DNA of 64,000 bases from Eledone cirrhosa (lineage: Eukaryota; Mollusca; Cephalopoda; Octopoda; Eledonidae). Below the pieces are notes generated by a model that worked only from the letters and a program-made list of their open reading frames with translations, did no database searches and had not been told where the DNA came from. The translations under genes and the position numbers were made by a program. Of the stretch, positions 8,515-20,300 are shown one piece after another. The number at the start of each line of letters is the position of its first letter. The first letter of the stretch is position 1. Where the stretch lies: positions 49,361,447-49,425,446 of the forward strand of contig OZ024747.1 of the NCBI GenBank assembly GCA_964016885.1, written 5' to 3'.

Positions 8515-9320
8515 CACCACCTTTCCAATCTTCGCAGGTCCTCTGCACACAACACCCAGGTCTCGGTATCATGTAGCGTTGCTGTTCGTAAACACACCTC
8601 ATAATCTGCCGTTCATTTTGAGGGTAAAACCTTTCGTAGCTTTCCTGAACTTTCTCCATCTCATTCTCACTCTGGCTACTATACTTTCAGAACACACACC
8701 TCCACTGCTAATTTGATCACCCAGGTAACAAAAGCTATCAACTACTTCTACAGAACCTTCTAAGAATTTGATAGTGCTTGTCTCCTCTGAATGTTGCTTA
8801 CTGCTCCTGTGTGTCAACCACAAGTAAAACCTACTATCTTTGCTAGCCTGCCTGAGATCTCGCTACATTCACAAGAGATATAGTAGGATCTCAGGCAGGC
8901 TAGCAAAGAACATAGTTTGCATTTGGGACAAAAGGTGGAATTACTACCACCCCTTTCTTACACACTGAGCAGGGCCTTCTTTTCCTTAAGTGATCAGGGC
9001 TTTCTTTTCCTTTCTACTTGTTAGGACTTTAGTCTTTACCAAGTTGACTTTAAGACCTTTTGATTCAAAGTTATGCTTCCAGGTCAGGAATTTTTTTCTG
9101 TAGTTTTGCCATAGATTCAGCTATGAGAGTTAGATCACCAGCATGCAGGAGTTCCGAAGGGCAGCCAGTATTAAACTCTTCTGTTATAGCCTGGAGGACA
9201 ATGATAAGCAGGAGAGGGCTAAGGATGGAGCCCTGGTGGACTCCCAACATGCATGCTAAACTCCTCACTATAGTCATTATTAATTTTAACCTTGCTGACA
9301 GCACCTCTGTACACATTACA
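8515..9320 (-). pseudogene. RTE-like LINE fragment with internal fold-back
   Basis: The minus strand preserves VEVVDSFCYLGDQISSGG, ARVRMRWRKF and, further right, GVHQGSILSPLL and LQAITEEFNTGCPSELL, matching the RT protein at 3-1733. The catalytic YADDL has become HAGDL. Both ends are truncated. A 23-bp inverted duplication interrupts it at 8837-8909. Confidence 0.85.
8837..8909. repeat. Inverted duplication of 23 bp inside LINE fragment
   Basis: The segment TCTTTGCTAGCCTGCCTGAG... (8837-8859) is repeated as its exact reverse complement at 8887-8909, separated by 27 bases. Confidence 0.9.
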
Positions 9321-9467
9321 TATAAGAGATATGAATACAAAGTCTGTGTGTGTCCATAGATGCAGAGAGTGAGAGATATTTCATCTAACAAATTGGCTAT
9401 ATAAATAATCTTATGTTTGAGATAAACTATCAATTTTGTGATTAAACAATACAACTGGTGGTTTAAA

Positions 9468-9925
9468 CCCTTTTGTTACCATAGTTTTAATGAATGATAC
9501 TGCTCATGATTTTAAAATAACTTGGAAAATAATCAAGAATTTGGAAGGATTTAGTAATATAACTAAATTTTGCATTATTAATCTGATGTTTGGAACATAA
9601 CTTAGTCTTTCATAAAATTCTGATAGAGGGTTTTTAGGTAAATATAAACATTTTAAAATGATCAGTTTAGTATCATAAAACTGTAGGGTGCATATGTATG
9701 TACAATCTGAGTTAAATTCCCATTGTCAATTCTCCCTTTATATCACTCTGTCACATCTTCCCTGTCACCCTAGGAGAAATCGACTCTGTTCAGACCTAGA
9801 GAGGGTTCTGTCAGTTTTAAAATGCCCAAGAAACAGCATATATCAGTGCTCCTACCACTCTAGTAAGAGTTAATGGTTAGATTATAGAATTAGGGAAGGT
9901 GTCAGATAGTTTGGTATCAGGAGGG
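9468..9925. mobile_element. Probable second TTAA-type MITE, 458 bp
   Basis: The left end is CCCTTTTGTTACCA and the right end on the opposite strand is CCCTCCTGATACCA (11 of 14 match). TTAA flanks the right end at 9926-9929; on the left TTAA (9463-9466) is separated from CCC by one extra A. It has no coding capacity and resembles the 6861-7070 element only at the ends. Confidence 0.6.
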
Positions 9926-9929
9926 TTAA

Positions 9930-10301
9930 TTGGCATCACCTGGGTTAGTCATAATAGTTTCTATTGTTTTATATTGGTTGTTTACTTGCATATCTTTCAC
10001 TACATTATTCTGTGTTTTCTTTAAGAGAGTTGTGTGTGTGATTTGAGGAAAATTTAGTTGCTATTTCTATTCAGGGAGATTCAGCATGAGACCGTATGTA
10101 ACAAACTGACTTTTGAATTGCAAGTCCTGTCTATTTGATGGGCTTCTAAAGTTTTCAGTCATCCAATTTCACGCGTGAGTTCACCTGAGACTCTGGTAAA
10201 TGACATGGGTTCACTTGAGATTATGGTAAGCGATGTATGACCAACATACCATGCAGTGAAATCCAACCAAGGACTTAATGATGACAAGATGTACCACAGA
10301 T
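9930..10301. other. Intron with a small diverged duplication
   Basis: Mostly unassigned. GTTCACCTGAGACTCTGG at 10179 and GTTCACTTGAGATTATGG at 10209 begin two diverged 30-bp copies in tandem. Confidence 0.55.
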
Positions 10302-10443
10302 ATGCTGTGTTGACACATAGGTTTACACACAACCATCTTAACTGTCTCCGGCCATGCTGTGTTGACACATAGGTTTACACAGAACCATCTTAACTGTCTC
10401 CGGCCATGCTGTGTTGACACATAGGTTTACACAGAACCATCTT
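10302..10443. repeat. 52-bp tandem repeat, 2.7 copies
   Basis: The unit begins ATGCTGTGTTGACACATAGG and ends CTGTCTCCGGCC, with copies at 10302, 10354 and 10406. Only single-base differences separate them. Confidence 0.93.
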
Positions 10444-11031
10444 GCCTCCCAAAAGTATTATTTCCATTATTTGTATCAGGCTCTGATATCACAGTTATCA
10501 GATAACGACTGACCATTGTCTAAGTTGTGTACAAAATTAATAAATAACTTACATTTATTATCTATAACTGAGCAGATAATTAGAGATAGTAGACTGTTAT
10601 ATTAATTAGAGATACTTATATTAACGCAATGAAAGTTAATGACTCACAATATGGTTTATGAAGAAATTCAAAGGACAAAATCTACATTTTTTTTTTTTTG
10701 TGGCAGTCAATACAGAATTGAAAAACATCTCCAAATTTATTTATTTTGTTTAAGATGAAATTCCATATTTTCTGGTGTAGACACTCCAAACTGAAAGATG
10801 TACTCCAAATTTAACTTGAAAACATTGAAAATGTGCCTAGTACACTCTGTAGAGTTCTTGATAATCAATTGAAAACAACATAGGATAGAGAAGACTCTTT
10901 AGTCCTATTGAGGACATGACAACCTCTCTAGTACTGGTGCTATATGTATTTGGGGAGAGTAATAACTTTGACTAAGAACTTTCAGACAATGACAACCTAC
11001 CCAGCCGATGATGTGGTTGTTGGGTGTATAC
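10444..11031. other. Unassigned intronic stretch
   Basis: No gene, SINE or repeat recognised; one T-run at 10687-10699. Confidence 0.5.
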
Positions 11032-11093
11032 ATTGTTTAATGTCCATTTTCCACGCTAGAATAAGCTAGCGTGGAAAATGGACATTAAACAAT
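11032..11093. repeat. Perfect 28-bp inverted repeat made from two SINE/LINE heads
   Basis: ATTGTTTAATGTCCATTTTC... (11032-11059) and its exact reverse complement (11066-11093) face each other across 6 bases. The arm is the head of the antisense LINE/SINE tail (GTTTAATGTCCATTTTCCACGC) seen at 16388, 37358 and 39165. Confidence 0.92.
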
Positions 11094-11179
11094 GATGATT
11101 TCTGACACCTAAAACTTGAACTCAGAACACAAACAACTGGAACAAATACTGCATGGCTCTCTAACAATTGTACCAGCTT

Positions 11180-11320
11180 TGTCTGTAACTTTATTTATTG
11201 GCCCTAGAAGGATGAAGGGTAAAGTTGACATTGGCAGGATTGGAACTTAGAACTTAAGGGATCAGAATAGATACAAGACATTTTGTCTGATGCTCTGCCA
11301 ATTCACCACGTCACATTAAA
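11180..11320 (-). mobile_element. Diverged tRNA-derived SINE relic
   Basis: The antisense core TTTATTTATTGGCCCTAGAAGGATGAAGGGTAAAG-like block is followed by GGCAGGATTGGAACTTAG (box B) and ends near TGCTCTGCCAATTCACCACG. It is older and more diverged than the copies at 48711 and 52749. Confidence 0.65.
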
Positions 11321-11329
11321 AAAAAAAAA

Positions 11330-11594
11330 AAATCCTCTAGATTCTAAAACATTGATAACAAAGTTGTTGTCTTATTTAAATTGTGTACTTTGAAATTAAG
11401 AGTTAATAAAAATCGTGTCCTTCACTATAATTGACCGACTCATACTGGCCAATGTTGAGACCTCTGCTGTCCTCAGTCTCCAAAGTACTATGTTCCTTTG
11501 CAAAATTGGGAGAAGCTCCATGAGGAGGAGTGGCTGATGTAGTAGGTATTGCTGGCAACATTTTTACCATCTTGTCTATGGTGTACAACTGAGA
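11330..11594. other. Unassigned intronic stretch
   Basis: Nothing recognised between the SINE relic and the 40-bp minisatellite. Confidence 0.5.
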
Positions 11595-13275
11595 TATACC
11601 ATCAAGACAAGGTTCTAGTTTACCCCTTCCTCCTTATACCATCAAGACTAGGGTCTAGTTTACCCCTCCCTCCTTATACCATCAAGACTGGGGTCTAGTT
11701 TACCCTCCCTCCTTATACCATCAAGACTGGGGTCTAGTTTACCCCTCCCTCCTTATGCCATCAAGACTGGGGTCTAGTTTACCCCTTCCTCCTTATACCA
11801 TCAAGACTGGGGTCTAGTTTACCCCTTCCTCCTTATACCATCAAGACTGGGGTCTAGTTTACCCCTTCCTCCTTATACCATCAAGACTGGGGTCTAGTTT
11901 ACCCCTTCCTCCTTATACCATCAAGACTGGGGTCTAGTTTACCCCTTCCTCCTTATACCATCAAGACTGGGGTCTAGTTTACCCCTTCCTCCTTATACCA
12001 TCAAGACTGGGGTCTAGTTTACCCCTTCCTCCTTATACCATCAAGACTGGGGTCTAGTTTACCCCTCCCTCCTTATACCATCAAGACTGGGGTCTAGTTT
12101 ACCCCTCCCTCCTTATACCATCAAGACTGGGGTCTAGTTTACCCCTCCCTCCTTATACCATCAAGACTGGGGTCTAGTTTACCCCTTCCTCCTTATACCA
12201 TCAAGACTGGGGTCTAGTTTACCCCTCCCTCCTTATACCATCAAGACTGGGGTCTAGTTTACCCCTCCCTCCTTATACCATCAAGACTGGGGTCTAGTTT
12301 ACCCCTTCCTCCTTATACCATCAAGACTGGGGTCTAGTTTACCCCTCCCTCCTTATACCATCAAGACTGGGGTCTAGTTTACCCCTTCCTCCTTATACCA
12401 TCAAGACTGGGGTCTAGTTTACCCCTCCCTCCTTATACCATCAAGACTGGGGTCTAGTTTACCCCTTCCTCCTTATACCATCAAGACTGGGGTCTAGTTT
12501 ACCCCTCCCTCCTTATACCATCAAGACTAGGGTCTAGTTTACCCCTCCCTCCTTATACCATCAAGACTGGGGTCTAGTTTACCCCTCCCCTCCTTATACC
12601 ATCAAGACTGGGGTCTAGTTTACCCCTCCCTCCTTATACCATCAAGACTGGGGTCTAGTTTACCCCTTCCTCCTTATACCATCAAGACTGGGGTCTAGTT
12701 TACCCCTCCCTCCTTATACCATCAAGACTGGGGTCTAGTTTACCCCTTCCTCCTTATACCATCAAGACTGGGGTCTAGTTTACCCCTTCCTCCTTATACC
12801 ATCAAGACTGGGGTCTAGTTTACCCCTCCCTCCTTATACCATCAAGACTAGGGTCTAGTTTACCCCTCCCTCCTTATACCATCAAGACTAGGGTCTAGTT
12901 TACCCCTCCCCTCCTTATACCATCAAGACTGGGGTCTAGTTTACCCCTCCCTCCTTATACCATCAAGACTGGGGTCTAGTTTACCCCTTCCCTCCTTATA
13001 CCATCAAGACTGGGGTCTAGTTACCCCTTCCCTCCTTATACCATCAAGACTGGGGTCTAGTTACCCCTCCCCTCCTTATACCATCAAAACTGGGGTCTAG
13101 TTTACCTCTTCCTCCTTATACCATCAAGACTGGGGTCTAGTTACCCCTTCCCTCCTTATACCATCAAGACTGGGGTCTAGTTACCCCTCCCCTCCTTATA
13201 CCATCAAAACTGGGGTCTAGTTTACCCCTTCCTCCTTATACCATCAAAACTGGGGTCTAGTTACCCCTTTACTCC
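11595..13275. repeat. 40-bp minisatellite, about 42 copies
   Basis: The unit starts TATACCATCAAGACTGGGGT and ends ACCCCTCCCTCCT. Units differ mainly at CCCTCCCT/CCCTTCCT and TGGGG/TAGGG. Towards the right end one-base indels (CCCCTCC, TAGTTACC) accumulate, typical of ageing array edges. It ends about 100 bp before SNX7 exon b. Confidence 0.97.
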
Positions 13276-13372
13276 TTCTGTTACTTTCAATATATGATTT
13301 GATTGAAATTGATTATATATCAATATCTCTAAAATATAGTTTCAATGTCTTTTGTTGTTGTTTTTATTTCAG

Positions 13373-13483
13373 ACGACAAGAGAGGAGTTTGGTAGCCATG
13401 AGTACTGTGTGAGGCGTCGCTACAATGATTTTATATGGTTACGCCAGAGACTAGAAGATGGATATCCAACACATTTGGTGCCT
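13373..13483 (+). CDS. SNX7: SNX7 exon b: PX domain, phosphoinositide-binding arginines
   Basis: 37 codons, phase 0/0. The acceptor TTTTTATTTCAG ends at 13372 and the donor GTAAGT starts at 13484. It encodes TTREEFGSHEYCVRRRYNDF...PTHLVP. The RRRY-DF-WL pattern is the hallmark PX strand/helix that contacts PI3P. The 40-bp minisatellite precedes it. Confidence 0.95.
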
Positions 13484-13499
13484 GTAAGTGGAAAACATT

Positions 13500-13886
13500 T
13501 CTTCACTTTTGTTTTACTTTTATTAGAAATATTTAACATTTTTTTTTTTACACCAACGTGCTCAAAACTAGCTCTGGTTCTATGAAACAAAACCACCAAT
13601 ATTACAGGGTTCCTATCTAAATTAAAATATTCCAACATAATTTTATATATGAACCATGTTAAATTATTCTCTTAGTAATGAAATGATTAATTTTAGTAAA
13701 TCCCTCAAAATTCTTTAATTGAAATTAAATGTATTTTATTAGAAATACAGTCATGAAGTCATTAATTATCACATATATTCAGATATAAGCTGACCCCACC
13801 CCCTAGTTTATGTAAGAGAAATGGACAAAAATCCATACCCTGTTTATAAGCCGAGACAGCTAATCAACACATTATGTTTAAGTGTC
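13500..13886. other. Unassigned intron
   Basis: AT-rich; no feature recognised. Confidence 0.5.
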
Positions 13887-13894
13887 ATTTAGAG

Positions 13895-14212
13895 CAGGGG
13901 TTGCCAACCTTTTGGATTCAGGGACCACTAAATTCATGATTTTAAATCCCGTTGACAGACTAATATGAATTTTTTTTAAACGATAATTACATTTGTAAAA
14001 TAATGATCAGAGAACTTCCATTTTATTAATATGAAATGCACCTTAAAACATTTTTAGGGCTGTTCTAAAATATATTTTTACCGAATATTATTTTTGTTTT
14101 ATAATTAATAAAACATAAAAATTGCAAATAATGTCCAAATTTTTCTGCGGACCACCAAAAAATTTTCTCTTGGACCACCAGTGATCTGCGAACCATCGGT
14201 TAATGACCGCTG
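13895..14212. mobile_element. hAT-type MITE, 318 bp, with 8-bp target duplication
   Basis: The left end is CAGGGGTTGCCAACC and the right end on the opposite strand is CAGCGGTCATTAACC, hAT-like termini starting CAG. Eight-base flanks ATTTAGAG (13887-13894) and ATATAGAG (14213-14220) match at 7 of 8 positions, the size hAT transposases make. The interior is AT-rich and non-coding. Confidence 0.82.
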
Positions 14213-14552
14213 ATATAGAGTATAATTATTGTTTCAAACTCCATTACTTAATGATTTTTTTTTTTTGCTATTTCAATTTCATCTATTTTAGTTTCAACAA
14301 GTTTCTCAAATGCTTACTTCCAGCCACTCACATGCTGGGAGTAGTTGAAAGCAAAATATCAAATAAGACTCACATGCTGAGCAGGGAAAATGGCCTTATT
14401 ATGCTTGTTGTTTGTAAGATCTACAAAATATTTTCAAAATCTATTTTTTCCCCACAAGTTAGTCATTTTTTTAGTCAAAATTTTAATTCAATAAAAAGAT
14501 AATGAAAGGGGAGGGAACTGAGGGGCAGACTCTACACCTAATTATATAGAAA
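14213..14552. other. Unassigned intron
   Basis: T-rich runs and no recognised element. Confidence 0.5.
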
Positions 14553-15195
14553 AACTAGCAGTGGTACCCGGCGTTGCATGGGATAAGGTATTTTGGAACG
14601 CGGGCCGCCAACAGACGTGGAAAAACTGCTTGCCTGGATAATATGTAAAGAAAATAAACCGAATACTCTGATGGCTAGATAATCTTTAAGATTTTCCTCG
14701 ATGAAGCAGGAAAAATGCAGGTTTTCTCCTAATGCGGGCCCTAGGGTATCAAGAAAATGAATTTTTTTTATGTGCATAATATGCCTTTAAATTTTGGGAA
14801 AATCGGCTAGACGTAACGCCTCAAAAAAGCCCTAAAAAGCTGAAAAAATGTTTTTCACCTAATGTGGGCCCTAGGCCATAAAAAAGTTTGATTTTCTTTG
14901 CTCACAGTATGAAGAGACTGACTAATACATAGTTACAATTTCAAGGAAATCAGTCTGACGTAACGCCTCAAAGAACCCCTAAAAAGGTGAAAAAACGCAG
15001 CTTTTCACCTAATGCGGGCCCTAGGGGATCAAAAAGTTGAATTTTTTTATGTGCATAACACTCCCTGAAACAAGTAATACGCATGTAAAGTAAAAAAAAA
15101 ATCGGTTGGGTACTTCTCGAGTTTTAGGGATTCACAGACACAGACATACATCCTCCCTCCCTCCCTGCCTCAGTTTTATATATATATATATAGAT
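14553..15195 (+). repeat. Interspersed repeat with about 150-bp internal tandem units
   Basis: It starts ACTAGCAGTGGTACCCGGCG, then carries three diverged copies of a unit containing CTAATGCGGGCCCTAGG, AATCGGCTAGACGTAACGCC and AAAAAGGTGAAAAAACG. It ends with CACAGACACAGACATACATCC and a (TA)n tail at 15178-15191. No ORF. The class is unknown to me; the polar structure with a TA tail suggests a retroposon. Confidence 0.65.
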
Positions 15196-15325
15196 GAAGA
15201 AGCTTGTCAAGGGGCCTGAAAGGCTAAACCCCCCCCCACACACACACCTCATCCTGACTTTACTTGGGAAGATGGCCCTAAAATACTTGTTAGTTATTTT
15301 TCAATGTTTTGTGTTTTATTTACAG

Positions 15326-15487
15326 CCTCTCCCTGCTAAGCACAGCCTCCGACGTTTGGATCGTTTCAGTTCTGAGTTTCTAAGAGTACGACAACAAGCA
15401 TTACAGAAATTCCTCACTAGAATCGCTGATCATCCAGTCTTATCATTTGACAAACATTTCCATGTATTTCTCACTGCTAAAGCTTGG
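15326..15487 (+). CDS. SNX7: SNX7 exon c: C-terminal half of PX domain
   Basis: 54 codons, phase 0/0. The acceptor TGTTTTATTTACAG ends at 15325 and the donor GTAAGG starts at 15488. It begins [18 protein letters not shown], completing the PX proline loop with its lysine (LPxK). It continues with [19 protein letters not shown] and ends FLTAKAW, the conserved end of the PX domain in SNX7/SNX30. The alternative of starting at the upstream CAG is excluded by the phase. Confidence 0.95.
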
Positions 15488-15499
15488 GTAAGGCTTTCA

Positions 15500-15565
15500 C
15501 CTCTCTCTCTCTTTCTCTCTCGCTCTCTTTCTCTCTCGCTCTCGCTCTCTATCTCTCTCTCGAAA
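15500..15565. repeat. (CT)n microsatellite
   Basis: CTCTCT with scattered TTT and CGC breaks in the 214-bp intron between exons c and d. Confidence 0.9.
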
Positions 15566-15701
15566 AGGTCTGAGACTCCCTGTTGCCAACCCTGGATAAT
15601 AGGTCCTAAGTGCAGTAGCAGTGGTGAAGTGTCTGCAGAATCAACTTTAAGCTCCACTCCAGTTTTCCCTGTGTTATCTATATTTTGTGTTAAAATTTCA
15701 G

Positions 15702-15897
15702 GAATTCAATGCCCATAAAAAGAAAGGACAAGGTTTGATCAGTCGAGTGACCAACTCCCTTCACAATATAAGTGCTTCATATATGATGAAAAACCGACCT
15801 CCTGAGTTTGCAGCTATGCATGATTATGTGCAGTCTTTTGGTGATAAACTGGCATCGGTAGATCGGATTACTCAGCGAATACTTAAAGAACAAACTG
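15702..15897 (+). CDS. SNX7: SNX7 exon d: PX-BAR linker and first BAR helix
   Basis: 65 codons plus one base; phase 0 in, phase 1 out. The acceptor TTAAAATTTCAG ends at 15701 and the donor GTAAGT starts at 15898. It encodes [20 protein letters not shown] (linker, with the basic HKKKGQGL stretch) and [11 protein letters not shown]...[12 protein letters not shown], the start of the BAR-type helical bundle. The orphan G pairs with AA of the next exon to give Glu. Confidence 0.95.
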
Positions 15898-15949
15898 GTA
15901 AGTAAAGAGGACAGTTTAGATTTATAGTTATTCATATTTTAATCATTTT

Positions 15950-16140
15950 TTATGTTCAATTTCCACATTGGGATGGGTTGGACAAGCTGTCATAATCTGA
16001 CTCTAGACTGGTCAAAGAAACATGTCTTGCTCATATGTTCCATATTTCTAGCATGCCTTTTTTTTTTTATTTTTGTCTGGGTGCCCTTTCTAACACCAAC
16101 CCACTTTACAACATGTACTGGGAGCATTTTATCATGGCAT
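15950..16140 (-). mobile_element. Diverged LINE/SINE 3' tail
   Basis: The antisense tail is recognisable by TTCAATTTCCACATTGGGATGGG-like head, CATGTCTTGCTCATATG, CTGGGTGCCCTTTCTAACAC and GGAGCATTTTATCATGGC. Confidence 0.7.
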
Positions 16141-16145
16141 AAATG

Positions 16146-16300
16146 TGACAGTTTGTCAAGTTCTTGTGGTTAGGGTGCTGGACTCATGATCTCACCCTCA
16201 GTTCAATTCCTGGAAAGGGCAGTGAATTTTATTCCTGAGAAAGATGCTTAATTTCATGTTGCTTTTCATGATAGAACTGGGACCGCTATTATTAAAACAC
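16146..16300 (+). mobile_element. Diverged tRNA-derived SINE head
   Basis: TTCTTGTGGTTAGGGTGCTGG (box A region), then CTCAGTTCAATTCC (box B) and GAGAAAGATGCTTAATTTCATGTTGC, parallel to the SINEs at 5281 and 40282 but worn. Confidence 0.65.
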
Positions 16301-16387
16301 CAGACAAACCTCTTAGATGCAACCTCATAAGAGGCTAGATAAACCTAGATAGCTCTGAGCTGTAAATCTCACTTTTTTTTATATACA

Positions 16388-16615
16388 ATCATCATCATCA
16401 TCATTGTTTAATGTCTATTTTCCATACTTGCATGGGTTAGATGAGTCAGGTCAGAGGACAAGTCTTGCTCATGTGGAACTGTTTCTGGTTTGGTTTGGTT
16501 CCTAATGCCAACCACCTTACAGGGAGGGCTGGGTGCCTTTTGTTGTGTTACTGGCACAATCACCTTACAGGGAGGACTGGCTGCTTTTTGTCATGTTACC
16601 AGTGATATAGAAACA
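16388..16615 (-). mobile_element. LINE/SINE 3' tail, antisense
   Basis: The CATCATCATC head is followed by GTTTAATGTCTATTTTCC, GACAAGTCTTGCTCATGTGG and two copies of CACCTTACAGGGAGG-CTGG. Confidence 0.75.
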
Positions 16616-16777
16616 TTGGTGGTGATTCTGTCTTCAAGGTAATATAGAAAAACAAGTTTGTAGTTGTGTTTCTATACAATATGGAGTATAGAAATATAAT
16701 CATGTTTGATTATTTACCAAATTAGAATTACACTTATAAAACTGTATTAATTTCTTTATTTCTTTGCATTTTTCTAG

Positions 16778-16908
16778 AATATGTAGAAGAATTAAATGAT
16801 TGGAGTCCAGTCTACACACTTTGGTCAAATTCTGAAGATAAACTGACCCCAGCTCTTCTGACAATGTCCAGAGCGATAGAAGCAAACTGTGTGGCTATTA
16901 AAGAATCT
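16778..16908 (+). CDS. SNX7: SNX7 exon e: BAR region helix 1-2
   Basis: Two bases completing Glu plus 43 codons; phase 1 in, phase 0 out. The acceptor GCATTTTTCTAG ends at 16777 and the donor GTGAGT starts at 16909. It encodes EYVEELNDWSPVYTLWSNSE...ANCVAIKES. The EY-EEL--W-PVY--WS pattern is characteristic of SNX7/30. The giant satellite starts about 65 bases after its donor. Confidence 0.95.
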
Positions 16909-17356
16909 GTGAGTGATCAAACTTACATTTGTTATATTGATTTTATTATCTTTCAATGGTAGCAACTAATACATCTACTGGCTACTACAGCCACACACTG
17001 GCTACTACACACACTGGCTACTATACACACTGGCTACTACACACACTGGCTACTACACACACTGGCTACTACACACACTGGCTACTACACACACTGGCTA
17101 CTACACACACTGGCTACTACACACACTGGCTACTACACACACTGGCTACTACACACACTGGCTACTACACACACTGGCTACTACACACACTGGCTACTAC
17201 ACACACTGGCTACTACACACACTGGCTACTATACACACTGGCTACTACACACACTGGCTACTACATACACTGGCTACTACACACACTGGCTACTACAGCC
17301 ACACACTGGCTACTACATATACTGGCTACTACAGCCACACACTGGCTACTACACAC

Positions 17357-20300
17357 ACTGGCTACTACACACACTGGCTACTACACACACTGGCTACTAC
17401 ACATACTGGCTACTACACATACTGGCTACTACATACACTGGCTACTACACACACTGGCTACTACACATACTGGCTACTACAGCCACACACTGGCTACTAC
17501 ACACACTGGCTACTACACACACTGGCTACTACACACACTGGCTACTACACACACTGGCTACTACACACACTGGCTACTACACACACTGGCTACTACATAC
17601 ACTGGCTACTACACACACTGGCTACTACACACACTGGCTACTACACACACTGGCTACTACACACACTGGCTACTACACACACTAGCTACTACACACACTG
17701 GCTACTACATACACTGGCTACTACACACACTGGCTACTACACACACTGGCTACTACACACACTGGCTACTACACACACTGGCTACTACACACACTGGCTA
17801 CTACACACACTGGCTACTACATACACTGGCTACTACACATACTGGCTACTACACACACTGGCTACTACACACACTGGCTACTACACACACTGGCTACTAC
17901 ATACACTGGCTACTACACACACTGGCTACTACACACACTGGCTACTACACACACTGGCTACTACACACACTAGCTACTACACACACTGGCTACTACATAC
18001 ACTGGCTACTACACACACTGGCTACTACACACACTGGCTACTACACACACTGGCTACTACACACACTGGCTACTACACACACTGGCTACTACACACACTG
18101 GCTACTACATACACTGGCTACTACACACACTGGCTACTACACACACTGGCTACTACACACACTGGCTACTACACACACTGGCTACTACATACACTGGCTA
18201 CTACACACACTGGCTACTACACACACTGGCTACTACACACACTGGCTACTACACACACTGGCTACTACACACACTGGCTACTACACACACTGGCTACTAC
18301 ACACACTGGCTACTACACACACTGGCTACTACACACACTGGCTACTACACACACTGGCTACTACACACACTGGCTACTACACACACTGGCTACTACACAC
18401 ACTGGCTACTACACACACTGGCTACTACACACACTGGCTACTACACACACTGGCTACTACATACACTGGCTACTACATACACTGGCTACTACACATACTG
18501 ACTACTACAGCCACACACTGGCTACTACACACACTGGCTACTACAGCCACACACTGGCTACTACAGCCACACACTGGCTACTACACACACTGACTACTAC
18601 AGCCACACACTGGCTACTACACATACTGACTACTACACACACTGGCTACTACAGCCACACACTGGCTACTACACATACTGGCTACTACAGCCACACACTG
18701 GCTACTACACATACTGACTACTACAGCCACACACTGGCTACTACACATACTGACTACTACAGCCACACACTGGCTACTACACATACTGACTACTACAGCC
18801 ACACACTGGCTACTACACACACTGACTACTACAGCCACACACTGGCTACTACACATACTGACTACTACAGCCACACACTGGCTACTACACACACTGACTA
18901 CTACAGCCACACACTGGCTACTACACATACTGACTACTACAGCCACACACTGGCTACTACACACACTGACTACTACAGCCACACACTGGCTACTACACAT
19001 ACTGACTACTACAGCCACACACTGGCTACTACACACACTGACTACTACAGCCAGACACTGACTACTACACATACTGACTACTACAGCCACACACTGACTA
19101 CTACACACACTGACTACTACAGCCACACACTGACTACTACACACACTGGCTACTACACACACTAGCTACTACACACACTGGCTACTACATACACTGGCTA
19201 CTACACATACTGGCTACTACACATACTGGCTACTACATACACTGGCTACTACACACACTGGCTACTACACATACTGGCTACTACAGCCACACACTGGCTA
19301 CTACACACACTGGCTACTACACACACTGGCTACTACACACACTGGCTACTACACACACTGGCTACTACACACACTGGCTACTACACACACTGGCTACTAC
19401 ATACACTGGCTACTACACACACTGGCTACTACACACACTGGCTACTACACACACTGGCTACTACACACACTGGCTACTACACACACTAGCTACTACACAC
19501 ACTGGCTACTACATACACTGGCTACTACACACACTGGCTACTACACACACTGGCTACTACACACACTGGCTACTACACACACTGGCTACTACACACACTG
19601 GCTACTACACACACTGGCTACTACATACACTGGCTACTACACATACTGGCTACTACACACACTGGCTACTACACACACTGGCTACTACACACACTGGCTA
19701 CTACATACACTGGCTACTACACACACTGGCTACTACACACACTGGCTACTACACACACTGGCTACTACACACACTAGCTACTACACACACTGGCTACTAC
19801 ATACACTGGCTACTACACACACTGGCTACTACACACACTGGCTACTACACACACTGGCTACTACACACACTGGCTACTACACACACTGGCTACTACACAC
19901 ACTGGCTACTACATACACTGGCTACTACACACACTGGCTACTACACACACTGGCTACTACACACACTGGCTACTACACACACTGGCTACTACATACACTG
20001 GCTACTACACACACTGGCTACTACACACACTGGCTACTACACACACTGGCTACTACACACACTGGCTACTACACACACTGGCTACTACACACACTGGCTA
20101 CTACACACACTGGCTACTACACACACTGGCTACTACACACACTGGCTACTACACACACTGGCTACTACACACACTGGCTACTACACACACTGGCTACTAC
20201 ACACACTGGCTACTACACACACTGGCTACTACACACACTGGCTACTACACACACTGGCTACTACATACACTGGCTACTACATACACTGGCTACTACACAT

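Noticed and set aside
16956..18593. Long open frame of repeated tetra/pentapeptides (LATTHTGYY-type) in the satellite
   Set aside because: Three 16-bp units make 48 bp, so a stop-free frame is automatic. There is no start context, homology or codon bias independent of the repeat.
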